NCBI RefSeq assembly: GCF_033115175.1
Contig: NC_084833.1
Location: 56,072,716 to 56,136,715, forward strand
From: Lepus europaeus
Taxonomy: Eukaryota; Chordata; Mammalia; Lagomorpha; Leporidae
Direction of reading: 5' to 3'
DNA length: 64,000 bases
Positions 28,405 to 39,789 of the stretch are shown in pieces. Under the pieces are notes generated by a model. It saw nothing but the letters and a program-made list of their open reading frames with translations. It ran no database searches and was not told where the DNA came from. Both the position numbers and the translations under genes were made by a program. The first letter of the stretch is position 1. Each line of letters begins with the position of its first letter.

Positions 28405-28546
28405 CCAAGATAGTGGGGAAACAATAAAGGGTAAGGGGAGAAATCAACCCCAAACTGAAGTCTTGTTGGGACACACAGTCCGAGGAGCTGCCACATCCCC
28501 TGGCCTAGGGTAATTCTCTGACCCTACGTGCTATGCTAAGACTGAT
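27831..28546. other. Intergenic stretch with AT repeat
   Basis: Nothing recognised except short CA units near 28311-28328 and the (AT)n tract at 28363. Confidence 0.4.
28363..28401. repeat. (AT)n microsatellite
   Basis: Uninterrupted AT dinucleotides for 39 bases, a cruciform-prone and probably length-polymorphic tract. Confidence 0.95.
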
Positions 28547-28893
28547 AGGGACCAGCGATGTGGTATAGCAGTGGGTGAAGCTGCCACTTGGGGGGCTGGC
28601 ATTCCAAATGGGCACCGGTTCAAGTCCTGGCTACTCCACTTCCGATCCAGCTCCCTGCTTATATACCTGGGAAAGCAGTGGAAGACAGCCCAAGTCCTTG
28701 GGTCACTGCATCCACGTGGGATGCCAGAAGAAATTTCTGGCTCCTGGCTTTGGCCTGGCCCAACCTTGGCCATTGCAGCCATTTGGGAAGTGAACCAGCA
28801 GATGGAAGATCTCTCTTGCTCTCTTCTGTCTCTCCCTCTCTCTCTCTGTAGCTCTGCCTTTCAAATAAATCTTTAAGGAAAAAAAAAAAAAAA
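28547..28893 (+). repeat. CSINE, full length
   Basis: GGGACCAGCGATGTGGTATA head, GTTCAAGTCC B box, GCCCAAGTCCTTGGGTCACT body, TCTC run and AAATAAATC/poly(A) tail. Confidence 0.93.
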
Positions 28894-29384
28894 AGACTGA
28901 AGGCTACCTGTAAGGCGTGGGTGTCTTTTCCCTGCAGAATGCTAAGAGTGGAAATACAAACCTCCCTCATATTTGAGCGTTGGTGCTGGCCTTGCCTTAC
29001 ACATGACTTGCTGTTGAAAATAACTTAATAGCTGCTGGGCAGGGACTGGAACTGTTGCCTCGGGGAGGACAGATTGTGGTCATGTGTGACACAACCACGC
29101 ACAGCAGGAGAGCTTGGCAGTGAGCAGTGCAAGCTCACGCTCACCCAGCTAGGCCTGCCGTGTCACCCTCTGAGGCCTCGGGGTCACCCACGGTGTGGGC
29201 CACAAATCCATCCCCATCACAGGGTGCCAACCCGCCCCTGCCCTTGTGAATTCCCTACCTAGTGGGGTGTAAGACTGTGGACAATGTAACAAGACAGCAA
29301 AGCAGGAATACAAGGAGACTTCGGGAAGCACATGGAAAAGAGGGATTAGAAGACTGTTTTGGTGCAATGGAAAATGCATATTAT
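28894..29384. other. Intergenic stretch
   Basis: No exon or repeat recognised apart from a possible short L2/MIR remnant. Confidence 0.3.
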
Positions 29385-29401
29385 GAAAAAGCTTTATTTA
29401 T

Positions 29402-29746
29402 GGCCGGTGCCGCGGCTCACTAGGCTAATCCTCCGCCTTGCGGCGCCGGCACACCGGGTTCTAGTCCCGGTCGGGGCACCGGTCCTGTCCCGCTTGCCCC
29501 TCTTCCAGGCCAGCTCTCTGCTGTGGCCAGGGAGTGCAGTGGAGGATGGCCCAAGTGCTTGGGCCCTGCACCCCATGGGAGACCAGGAGAAGCACCTGGC
29601 TCCTGCCATCGGATCAGCGCGGTGCGCCGGCTGCAGCGCGCCAACCGCGGCGGCCATTGGAGGGTGAACCAACGGCAAAAGGAAGACCTTTCTGTCTGTC
29701 TCTCTCTCTCACTGTCCACTCTGCCTGTCAAAAAAATAAATTAATT
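29402..29746 (+). repeat. CSINE, young variant, with target-site duplication
   Basis: GGCCGGTGCCGCGGCTCACT through poly(A). RAAAAGCTTTATTTAT lies on both sides (about 29386-29401 and 29748-29763), within the A/T-rich end of an older minus-strand CSINE. Confidence 0.95.
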
Positions 29747-30073
29747 AAAAAAAGCTTTATTTATTTACTTGAGAGGCAGAGTTACAGACAGAGAGAGGTA
29801 GAGACAGATAGAGAGGTCTTTCATCCTCTGGTTCACTCCCCAGATGGCCACAACAGCCAGAGCTGCGCCGATTTGAAGCCAGGAGCCAGGAGCTTCTTCT
29901 GGGTCTCTCATGCGGGTGCAGGGGCCCAAGGACTTGGGCCATCCTCTACTGCCTTCCCAGGCTATAGCAGGGAGCTGGATCGGAAGTGGAGCGGCTGGGA
30001 CTCAATCCGGTGCCCATTTGGGATGCCGGCACTGCAGGCAGATGCTTAACCTACTACACCACAGTGCCGGCCT
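29747..30073 (-). repeat. CSINE, older, inverted relative to its neighbour
   Basis: Minus-strand copy from GCTTTATTTATTTACTTGAG to CTACACCACAGTGCCGGCC. The younger CSINE at 29402 landed in its tail. Confidence 0.93.
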
Positions 30074-33000
30074 GTTCACGAATTTTTTGAGGTGCCCACA
30101 TGTTGGCCTGGATCGCCTCCAGATTCCTTGACTTTAGGAAGGCGGTATTCAGCAGCCACCTCAGTGCCGGAGCTGGAGTACCACATAATGCAGGCTCACG
30201 AGGCTTGGCGAACCTTTATTCAGGGCTCCCCATGAGGAAGTGGGGTGACTCGAGCCGCAGCCCTGGCCCAGTGTGCCCCTCGCAGTGTCCGAACGTGGTT
30301 TTTCTGAGAACGCCCTCTCTCTGCTAACTGCAGGGACAGGCGCCTTCTCCAAGACTCGCGGTGCGTCACGCTCATTTTCTCCAGCTCCTTTTCTGTCCTC
30401 CCAGGCTCCGCAGTTGTGTCCCAGTTCTGCCACTTCTCACCTGTGTGACCAGGAACAAGTTACTTAACTTCTCTGTGCCTCGGCTTCCTCATAAGGTGAA
30501 TGAAGAGTGACAACACCTACCAGAGAGGGCGGTGGTGAGAATTAATGAGTGCCTGCAAGGGCAACTCTGGGACCCCTGCCTGGTGCAGTAAGGGCTCAGA
30601 GGGTGTTAACTCTGGCTGTCACCACCATTCTGGCCTTCCGCTTCTTGAGACTTGAATGTCAAGGCAGAAACGCGTTGTTTAGCAAGGCTCAGACTTTGAC
30701 GGCTTCCCTGGTTTCCCTGGCACAGGCACCCCTAGGAGCGAGTTCTCTTCTGGAATGTTCTAGCAACACAGAGGTTCCTGAAGCAGGCAGGAAAGGCCAC
30801 AGTGCCCGGCCTGTGTTCTCACACCAGAGCTCCCACAGCCCCCCACCTCCTGAGCTGGGAAGGAAGCGAGGTCCTCCCAGTCTCCTAAGATGTCCCCAAG
30901 GACGGCGCACACACACAGGCCTGTCAGTCCTTCATCTTTGCTTATTTCAAACCTCAAGCCCCTGGTGCGGGAGGATGGCAATCCTAAAATGGTCCAGAAA
31001 AAAAAAGAAAGGTGTGTGTGTGTGTGTGTGTTGGGGGGAAGCAAATGATACAGCGAACAGAGTAAAATGCTAGTAAAGGATACACAGGATACACAGGTAT
31101 TCTTTTGTTCTATCTTTGTGTTTGTGATTTGTTATAAATTTGCAATGGTTTCCAAATAAAGAGCTTTAAAATAATCAGGAATGACGTTGCTCTCTGGGAA
31201 TAGACAGCTGTGTGGAAACAGATCAGAGTGGCTGCTGAGGGCATAACTGTGAGTGTGTGTGTGTGACGTGTGCTGGCATGGGAGTCCACACACATCCCAC
31301 GGGGGTGTCCCTCTCGGCTGTCATTTGCCGCCTGACGCTGTGACCCACCCAGCAGGGGCCACGCACCTGCCCCAGCCACACCAAGCAGCACGCTTAGTTG
31401 CTCTGAGGGTAGCTCTGGGCGCTGCTGAGGTAGACAGCGGGCCCCAGCGTGAGTGTCCACGCCCAGTGACAGAGCACGCGGGTCACTCCGGGGCTGCCAC
31501 CCACAGACCTCTCCTTTCCCCACAGCAGCTTTCTCCACTGGTCTCAGGGCCCCTCTTCCTCCAGGCTCTCTACCAACGTCAGAGAGGGAGGGAAATGGGA
31601 GCACGATCCATGGTTTTTGACGGCCAGCGTTGTGTGGGGTGCTGTTTCTCATGTTAACTTATGTAAGCCACAGAGCCCTGCCACGTGGGTAAACTGAGGT
31701 GCAGAGAGCGTCAGCAACTCGGCCAAGTCAGGGACAGCACTGGATTCAAGGACAAGCCTCGTCTCCTCCCTCCCCAGCTTCCTCCGGACGCTCCCACCAC
31801 AGAAACAGAAATGCTTTCCCATTCCTCTTTTGCTGTCCGACCCGAGGTCAGAGCTTGTCCTCATCCCAGGAAGTGGAGCTAAACCACTGCTGACAGCTAT
31901 GGAGCCAAAGACCCAGCCAGCTTTGGGAAGCAGCAGCAGGGCTGCCACCCGCCCCACCATCAGAGGCCTCAGTGGGGCTGGGAACCATGGCTCCTCGCTC
32001 TGCTTGGATCTGCCAGAGCAGACACAGCCCTGAGGGCTGGGCACCATGCAGCCAGAGAGCCTGGCACACATCTGGCACCTGCGGTGGACAACTGTCTGAA
32101 GGATCTTCCTGCCAAAGGGAGTCGAGGGAGTAGGGATGCTGGAGGAGCAAGAGGGCTCTGTAGCTATAAGGAAGGGGGCAGTGAGCGAAGAAGGCCTGGG
32201 GAGTGGCCATCTAACTTCCAGGGCATGGCCAGGGCAAAAGGCCTTGGGGGAAAAGAGACGGGAAGATAGCCTTGTGGCAGCCTCTCCATCCCCCCGCCCC
32301 CTGTTTTGCTCTGTCTTTTTTACTTTTCTGGCCTCCCAACCTCATAGCCCAATCCTAAAGGCCTCTGTGGTAGCTGAAGACCCAAAGGAGTGTTGTTGGG
32401 AGAACAGGCTATAAACCTGGAACTGCTGACGGCCAGCAGAAAGGAAGAGCCTGCCCACAGGGCATCCGTGCTGACCCCCTGCGAGAATGTCATTTGAGTT
32501 CCTGGATCCAGCTGTGCCTGGAGCCCCTACACTTCTCAATGAAGCAGACCAAAATTTTGCATTTTCGCTTGAAGAATTCCCAGTTGGGTTTCTGTCACTC
32601 ACAGGAAGAGTAACATGAATAAAATCCTGACAGAGAAGGCACTGGCTTGTCTAGTACGGTTTTTAAGCACAGATCCTCTACAACGGCCAAGGTGGGATGC
32701 AGAGAACTTCAGCAAGGAGCCACTTGACACGGTACATCCAGCACCCAGAGACATCAGGGAGAGGAAGAAAGCTGGCCAGCCCCTGCCTCAGGAGGCCTAA
32801 GCCCCAGGGAACACAAAGACGCCCACATCCTAGCTGTCTGGAAGGGAGACTTGGAGAAGCCCAGGCCGAGCCCACTCCGAGGGCACAGCAGCCTGCAGGT
32901 TTTCCCGAGGCTGTCCCAGATAAGGAGCCCATGCTGCAGGCACCCACACAATGCACTCTGGGTATGGCTCCGTGTAATCCTCACAGCAGTCCTGAGGTAG

Positions 33001-34330
33001 AGATGTCACTCGTACTGTTTTCTAGACAAGGAACTGACAGCTCACAGTGCTGAAGGGACTTACTAGCTACGTAGCTACCAAGTGGCACAGCAGGGATTCA
33101 AGCCTAGTGTACTGGATTCCAAAGCCTGTGCATTTAATACATCTATTATGTTTCCTCCAAGATGGATCACTGGGACAGGGGAGGTTGGTCAGACAGAGAA
33201 TGAATAATAATCTTTTCTGTTGGTGTAGTCCTTCAGAGTTTACAAAGCCCAGTCTTATATACAGGCTCACTGCACCCATTTTATAGACGTGAAAACTGAG
33301 GCACAATGTGACTTGCTCAAGGTCATTTGGGCGAACTGGATAAACCACCCTGGGTGACCCTCTTTGAACCAGGCAGCTAGTCTGTAGTCTGCAGAAACTC
33401 TGTGTGTGTGGTTGGGGAGGCGGTGGCCGCACCACACTGTCCCATGCTTAGGGGCAGTAACGGTACCAGTCTGGTAGAAGGTGTCTGACGGGTGAGGGAA
33501 CCAGCTGGTATTCTGGCCACAGATCCAACTGCAGAACACAAACCCCACTGCAGTAAAGGGCTCTGAATTCACAAAAAGAATCCCAGTGCCAGGCAGGCCC
33601 CATCTGATTTTTCAGCAACACTTGATATGGCCAAATTCCAGTTCAGCCAGACAGACTCCACGTCCTGGTGTTCCCAGAGGGATCTAGCTGTGCAAAGAGC
33701 CCCTTTCTTCTGTGGGGACATCCTCAGCCAGAAGAATGAATGGGAGCCGCCGGGGAATGGGCATTTCAGCTACTCCTTCCCAGAGCCTCCGCCTGCCGGC
33801 TTCCTCCCTGCGGAAAGTAGCTGTCCCAGCCCAAGCCCCAGGGGCCCGCACTGCTGGGCCTGCCCTGACGCTCTGCCAAGTTCAGAGCACTTGTCCTTGA
33901 GAGACAAGGCAAAACTGTCTTTCCCCGTCCCCTTCGCGGCCCATGCCTGGAGGAGTGACCAGGCAGGGATCCAGGCAAGAGGCCAGGGAGGCCATATTTG
34001 TTCACTGCTGGAAGCGCCAGGAGACTGGAAGGTGAGCAGCAATCCCACCGCCTCCCGGGGCCCCTGCCCTCCGTGTGGGGGAGGGCATGGGGTGGGCAGC
34101 AGAGAGGAATCCAGCCCTGGGGTGTTCTTGAAGCCAGGAGGGAGACCTGCAGGATTTGTTTTCCCACCAGCAGTCTGTGCCCTCTGAAACTGGGGCACTG
34201 CTGAAGGCAGAACACAGGGAAAGATGCAGGTGCGTGAGGTTCAGGCCAGCCCTTTCCGGCTGTGGGAAACCCACAGATTCCAGGAGCAGACCCTAGCTCT
34301 GCCTCTTGACTTCCTCGGGCACAGCCTTAA
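30074..34330. other. Intergenic DNA between SCUBE2 and NRIP3
   Basis: No exon supported. MIR-like fragments lie near 30410-30600, 31660-31750 and 33230-33350 (AAAACTGAGGCACAATGTGA). A (GT)n tract lies at about 31013-31031. CSINEs are absent over 4.2 kb. The open frames here have no recognisable domain. Confidence 0.4.
33225..33360 (-). repeat. MIR fragment (antisense)
   Basis: CACCCATTTTATAGACGTGA followed by AAACTGAGGCACAATGTGAC and TTGCTCAAGGTCATTTGG is an inverted MIR. Confidence 0.65.
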
Positions 34331-34339
34331 TTTCTTGCT

Positions 34340-34740
34340 GCGCTTATACTAGTATTTATAGAGAAGCTTCTACATATTAGGGATTCAACGGTGAGCATAA
34401 AAGGGTCTCAGTCAACCTTCTTGGGCTTTGTAATCAGTGGAGGGGACAAATGGCCAGTGCCCCTCCACCAGAGTGAAATGTCCAGGACAAGTAGGTAGTA
34501 CATAGGGAGAACGGACCCGTTCTGGAAGCTCAGAGAAGACTTGCCTGAAGAAATGATGGCGGAGCTGAGGTCTGGAAGAGGGTAGGTGGGGGCACTCCAC
34601 GCAGAGGGAGCAGGGTATCCAAGGGCAGGCCATTTGGCCAGAGGGACCACGGCTTTCCCAGGGAACTAGAAGGCTCATAAGGCTAAGTACAGAGAGGAGG
34701 GGTAGGTGAGGCCACACCACACAAGAACGCGGGTCTTTCT
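34340..34740 (-). repeat. Antisense L2 relic
   Basis: TATTAGGGATTCAACGGTGA, GAGGTCTGGAAGAGGGTAGG and ACGCAGAGGGAGCAGGGTAT follow the inverted L2 3' end and ORF2. Confidence 0.5.
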
Positions 34741-35844
34741 CACCATGGCCGCCGAAGCCTTTGGAGGTGGTTGCTTGAGATGACCCTGGCAGAGAACAGG
34801 AGCCAAGCCCAGCCAGGGAGTCCTCAGGAAGCCCACGAGCAGGTCTCAGCCATTCACCTGTAGACATGATAATGATTACAGTGCCTCCTGAGCTGTCGCC
34901 AGACTGCGTGTCAGCGCCAGTGTTTGTCCCAGCACCCAGCAGAGAGCAGAGGCTCCGAGCGTGTCCTCCGGTCCTCCTTGGACTGCAGATCTCTCTGGCT
35001 CAAGCTGCTGCTGTGACGCGGGGTGGAGAGGGTACTTGTCATGTGTCCCCCAGGTGGAAACGTACCCTGGCTTGGACCCAGTCACAACGACGAGGTCAGA
35101 ACCCATAAGAATGGCCTGAAAGTATGAGATCGATTCACGAAGAAATACGGGGGTCCAAATGCTCCCACAGGGATGCCGGGGAGACAGGTGACAGACCCTC
35201 GGGAAGGTACGCCCTAGCGCCGGCTGAGAAACACTAGTGCTTCTCTGTGGATGCTCCCGGGAGGTGTAGGGCTCCGATCGCGTGCGCTCCGTGGAGGCGG
35301 GGACCCTCCCCAACGCTGGGCCTCGCAGGGGTCCTGCTGAGGGCACAGGGTGTCAGGAAGAGGAGGGTCCGGGGAAAGCCGGCTCCAGCCAGCCCACATG
35401 CGCTGCCCTCTCACCAGTCACGTGGTCCGGTGGGAGGGGACCGATCTGAAGTTGAAGAAATCCGGAGCCCTCCCACCTTCGGAGCTTGCCGCTGGCCTTG
35501 CCGTGCCCCGGGCAGAGGGCGCCGGGAGCCCGGGAGGGAACGCGAAGGCCGAGGAGAGCCGCGGCGCGCGCGGCGGGGCGCCGGCATGGCCCAGCTGTCC
35601 GTGGTCCCCGGGTCGGCCACAGTGTGGACAGGTGAGCGGGGGACCCCGGGGCGGCGGCTAGCGTGGGAGAGGCTGCTCGCACCTTGGGTTCCACAGCTGA
35701 CCCCGTTCAGGTGATGCGGGGCACCCACCCGGAAAGGGGCGGTTGGGTGGCGCTTAGCACCTCAGGCAGCCGGAGCCGTCCGCTCCTAGCTCGTTGGCTC
35801 CGGGGCGGGCCGGCTCGAGACCCGACAAGCGGACCAGGGACTCC

Positions 35845-35858
35845 GGGCGGGGCGGGGC
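35845..35858 (+). promoter_or_regulatory. GC boxes (Sp/KLF-type) upstream of NRIP3
   Basis: Overlapping GGGCGGGG motifs lie here, about 100-120 bases upstream of the inferred transcription start. A reverse GC box (CCGCCCC) is at 35884-35890. Confidence 0.6.
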
Positions 35859-35917
35859 GCCGGGCGGGGGCGCTGTGCCGGCTCCGCCCCTCCGGCGCGC
35901 GCACTGGCTGCTCCCCG

Positions 35918-35925
35918 TGACGTCA
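35918..35925. promoter_or_regulatory. Full palindromic CRE (TGACGTCA)
   Basis: A perfect eight-base cAMP response element lies eight bases upstream of a TATA-like box in the NRIP3 core promoter. Full CREs this close to the start are the arrangement typical of CREB/ATF-responsive genes. Actual responsiveness is inferred. Confidence 0.7.
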
Positions 35926-35932
35926 CGCTCGG

Positions 35933-35942
35933 CTACAAAAGG
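35933..35942 (+). promoter_or_regulatory. TATA-like box of NRIP3 (CTACAAAAGG)
   Basis: An AT-rich element sits within otherwise very GC-rich DNA, about 100 bases before the initiator ATG. It would place transcription start near 35965 and give a 5' UTR of roughly 75 bases. Confidence 0.55.
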
Positions 35943-36039
35943 CGCGGCGCGCGGCTCTCGCGGCGCTGGAAGAGGAGCTCGAGGCCGAGGGCGCGGGGAC
36001 CCGAGCGCGCCGGGGCCCCGGGGCCGCGGCGCCTCAGTG

Positions 36040-36213
36040 ATGTTTTACTCAGGGCTCCTCACCGAGGGCGGCCGCAAGGAGACCGACATGCGGGAGGCGG
36101 CGCCGCTGCGACAGCAGCGCCGGATGAAGCAGGCGGTGCAGTTCATCCACAAGGACTCGGCCGACCTGCTGCCGCTGGACGGCCTGAAGAAGCTGGGCTC
36201 GTCGAAGGACACG
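36040..36213 (+). CDS. NRIP3: NRIP3 exon 1 coding part (residues 1-58)
   Basis: The ATG at 36040 has G at -3, an acceptable Kozak context. The exon reads MFYSGLLTEGGRKETDM, then a basic helical stretch RQQRRMKQAVQFIHKD, then LLPLDGLKKLG. The donor GTGAGC follows at 36214. This N-terminal segment precedes the protease-like fold and is characteristic of NRIP2/NRIP3. The last codon, ACG (Thr58), stands where I recall Met in the human protein. The surrounding DNA is very GC-rich and CpG-dense. A second in-frame ATG (Met17) follows, but the first is the family start. Confidence 0.97.
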
Positions 36214-38850
36214 GTGAGCCCCCGCGGCCGCGCCCGCCTCGGACCCCCGCTGCTGCCGGCCGCCGCGCGCCGTGCGGCCTCCCGGGTCCGAGCCTTGCGG
36301 CTATCACTGAGTCAGCGGCCCGGCCCGCCGCTGCCCGCCGCCCCTCTGTCGCCCGGCCACGGCTGCTCTGCGTCCCGCACCCCCTGCTTGGGTCTCCCTC
36401 GGATCTCGTCGTGGTTTTCTTGGCTTACCCTAGCTCCCGCACCGCCTCTGCCCTGCCTGTCTCGCTCGGGTCGGAAAGGAGACCTTCCCCTGCCCTCTTG
36501 CCCTCGGCTCTCCTTCTTCCGATTTATTCTTAGCGCCTAATTGGGTTCCTCACAGCAGACAGAGGCAGCTCCCCTCACCCAGACAGAGGCGACTCGTTAT
36601 GGGCGTCTGAGCACGGGAGAGAAGTGGAAAGGGAGGTTTCACCCCCAGATGAGTGCGTGTTTGTGGGGTCTGTTGTCTCCCTACGCAAAGTCTGTCTGGT
36701 TTTGGTCTGTCTGCCCTTGACCTTCCATTCTAAGCGAGGAGAAGGGAAAGGACGGTTGAGGAGGTTTCCTGACTTCCAAACACCTCTTCATCATCCTCTT
36801 CTCTCCAGCCCCACCCGCAAGGAGCAGGGAGAGGGGAGGAAGTCGGGCTACTCCGTCTGCCTGACCAGCTAGGAGTTGGCGTTGGCACCGGGGCTGGTGC
36901 AGTCTTGTTTTTTCTATCAGAATGGTTCTTAGCTTTAATTAGGAGGAACCCAGGACTTGGAGGGCCTGGATTCGAAGACCATACTGTCCTCTGCTATGGA
37001 ATGGGGAGAGATGCCCAAGGGCTACCAGAATAAAGACCTGTGTCCGACTCTCGTCATTCTAGTCGCTGAAGTGGAGCTGGGCCAAATTGAAGTCCAGCAT
37101 TGTAGTTAGATCTGGAGTTTCCTTGTGCTTTGATTGTTTTCCTGAATTTCACAGTCACTTTATTCATCTGGGCAGCAATATATGAAACATTAATAACATG
37201 TCTTTTACAATTGAAATAAATGTTCTGCACAGTTTTTCTAGTATTTTTTATTTAGAGCTTTTGGAATGTTTGATTTTGGATATGGTTCACTGAAATTGCC
37301 ATCCTGTCATCAGGATGTCCATTTTTTTTTTTTGATAGTTCCAATGGCATAGATACCAATATCAGATTTCCCCTCTCTGACATTACTTACACATGTGGAG
37401 GAGATAACTACTCCAGTTATCTTATTATGATTTTAAAAAATTAATTTTTTCTGCATAAGTCATAGTATAGTAGATCTGATTCATGCTAACCCACAGTGAT
37501 GAGTAATTGAAATGTATTCCTACAAAAGAGATGACTTTCTTTTCTCTCACTTTAAAGCAGTCCGAAGTCATTTGGAAAATCAGATCAAGTCTTCCCTTCT
37601 GTCCAAAATAATCCTATTTCCCGGGGCCTCAGGAATCAGTAAAGAGGGAAGTATTAGGAGAATAAATAAAATGTGAACTTTTTTCATGCTAGATTTAAGA
37701 TAGGGGCATTTGGTTGTCCTGGGTTGTTGGGGTGTTCCCTGGCCCTGAAGAGCTACTTCTCCATCCTTCTGCTTAGATACTTCAGGGGAGTTTATGCTGT
37801 GTGAGAATTCCATCTGCTTTTCTGATCCCCTTCTGTCTCAGTTGAGCCAGCAGGCTCTGATAGCATGGAGCACAGGAGCAGTCTTCAGAAAGGAAACATC
37901 TTCCAGATGTGGGGTATCACCACGAGAGTGACACACAGTAGTTGATTGTGAAAGGCTGAACCATGGTTTGCACTTTCTGCACCTCACTGGCATGGAGTTG
38001 ATTTCCCTCTCTCACTGTTCTCACACCTTTAATGTGCAAGTAGTTACACAAAAGAGCCAGAACAGGTCACAGAAACCAAGGCAGACGGAGGTAGGGCTGG
38101 GAGAAGTATGAATGCTGGGGTGACGTAGTATGGTTTAAGCTCTCTTACAGCTGATGTTGCAGCCTCAGTGCAATCTTAGAAATGACCTTGGAAGTACATT
38201 CTTAGCACTTCACTTTGTAAATCCATCTGGTATGATAGAATAGTGTTGAATCCATTTTGTCTCACTAGAAGGGAAATTTAGAGGATGCTAAAATTGAGTA
38301 AATAACTCCAAATAGTTTATAGTACAGTCTCAATAGAAGGGTGACAAGAAAAGAGAGGGGATGGGGGGAGAATAAGTTACTTTTAATTGACTCCTGGGGG
38401 CTGAGCCAATATGAAGCCCTGGGTTGTTTTTTCCTCATACTAGTAACCTGTATTTGAATTATACTGTTGGGTTTTCTGAATCAACTGCCTCATACCGTTC
38501 TGTTTCTATAATGTTCCCTGCTTGATGCCAGCCCATCAGTCCTTTTTAGATGGTCAGGGAGCACTGGTAAGCAATCAAAGGTCGTCATGTTCTCTTGGCC
38601 ATTGTAAAGCACTTTTGCCCTATTCCCGTGTGTGTAGTTGACTGCACAGTTTGGTGTAGAAATTAACCTTATTTTGTATATCTGTCTTTCTTACTGTGTT
38701 TATCCTTTCATCTTATATTTATGTTTATTCTATAAGATTAAGAACTTAACCAGAGATATGAGTAATATTGTATTTGATTTATTATTTTGTTAAACATGAT
38801 GAAGCTGGAGAAAAATATCTCCATCCTTGGACTTTTTCTTGTTGTAATTT

Positions 38851-39173
38851 TTTTTTTTTTTTTGACAGAGTGGACAGTGAGGGAGAGAGAGACAGAGAGA
38901 AAGGTCTTCCTTTGCCATTGGTTCACCCTCCAATGGCCGCCGCGGCCGGCGCACTGGGCTGATCCAAAGGCAGGAGCCAGGTGCTTCTCCTGGTCTCCCA
39001 TGGGGTGCAGGGCCCAAGCACTTGGGCCATCCTCCACTGCACTCCTGGGCCACAGCAGAGAGCTGGCCTGGAAGAGGGGCAACCGGGACAGGATCGGTGC
39101 CGCGACCGGGACTAGAACCCGGTGTGCCGGCGCCTCAAGCAGAGGATTAGCCTGTTGAGCCACGGCGCCGGCC
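38851..39173 (-). repeat. CSINE, young variant, with target-site duplication
   Basis: Poly(T)-GACAG through CACGGCGCCGGCC. TCTTGTTGTAATTT flanks it exactly at 38837-38850 and 39174-39187. Confidence 0.96.
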
Positions 39174-39789
39174 TCTTGTTGTAATTTCTGTTGTTTTAGT
39201 TACCAAGCTTATAAAAATTCTGCTCATTGCACTAAGAACTTTTCGGTTTTTAAAAAGTCTTGTCATGTGATTGTAGGCTGTCTTTGCTGTATGATGTTAT
39301 TACTGACCTATATGCATCAGAACCCTTATTGCTTTGGCAGTAGAGAGTATTTTTCTTGACTACCTATGATTGGTTCTGCTTTATAACCAAATGCTTTAGC
39401 AAAACTGACTAGAATAGGAATGAAGGCCTGGCTGAGAGAAGGATGGAAGAATACAGTGAAGCAAACTGACAATCAAATACTTGTTCAGAATCTCTGTCAA
39501 TTAGAGCAGCCTTGTCCATTATAGGTCCCCTATAGATGAACTATTATGCCACAAGACAGCCATAATACTCCAAGTCTTGGGCTGGAGAACTTTGAAACCT
39601 TAGAAGAAGATCATAAAATACCAGAATCTGGCACAAAGTGAAGAGTTCCAAAGCCGTGATTGCATCCTAGTTACAGCAAACATTTTCTGAACGCTTGCTC
39701 TGTTCAAGACATACAGCAAGGACCAGGTGCTAGGACCACAAGGATGAACTTACATAATTTCCATAAGGAATTTATAGGTTATCAGGAAG

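Larger units (their letters stand above)
35240..36420. promoter_or_regulatory. NRIP3: GC-rich CpG-dense region over NRIP3 promoter and exon 1
   Basis: This is the only long stretch in the window with dense CpG dinucleotides and runs of GGGGCGGGGC. It spans the inferred start of NRIP3 and the beginning of intron 1. It has the look of a CpG island, and such promoters can also fire divergently. Confidence 0.85.

Noticed and set aside
33627..34187. 186-codon open frame between the two genes
   Set aside because: No recognisable domain, no splice or promoter context, composition like surrounding intergenic DNA; likely chance.
35586..35631. Possible alternative first coding exon (ATG...GTGTGGACAG with a GTGAGC donor) upstream of NRIP3
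   Set aside because: Splicing it to NRIP3 exon 2 leaves the frame one base off and meets a stop after three codons (GCA ACC TCA TAA). It could only be a noncoding leader exon, and there is no transcript evidence.
35794..36540. 248-codon frame extending NRIP3 exon 1 at both ends
   Set aside because: The frame runs through promoter DNA and past the GTGAGC donor. GC-rich DNA lacks stops by chance; only 36040-36213 matches NRIP3.
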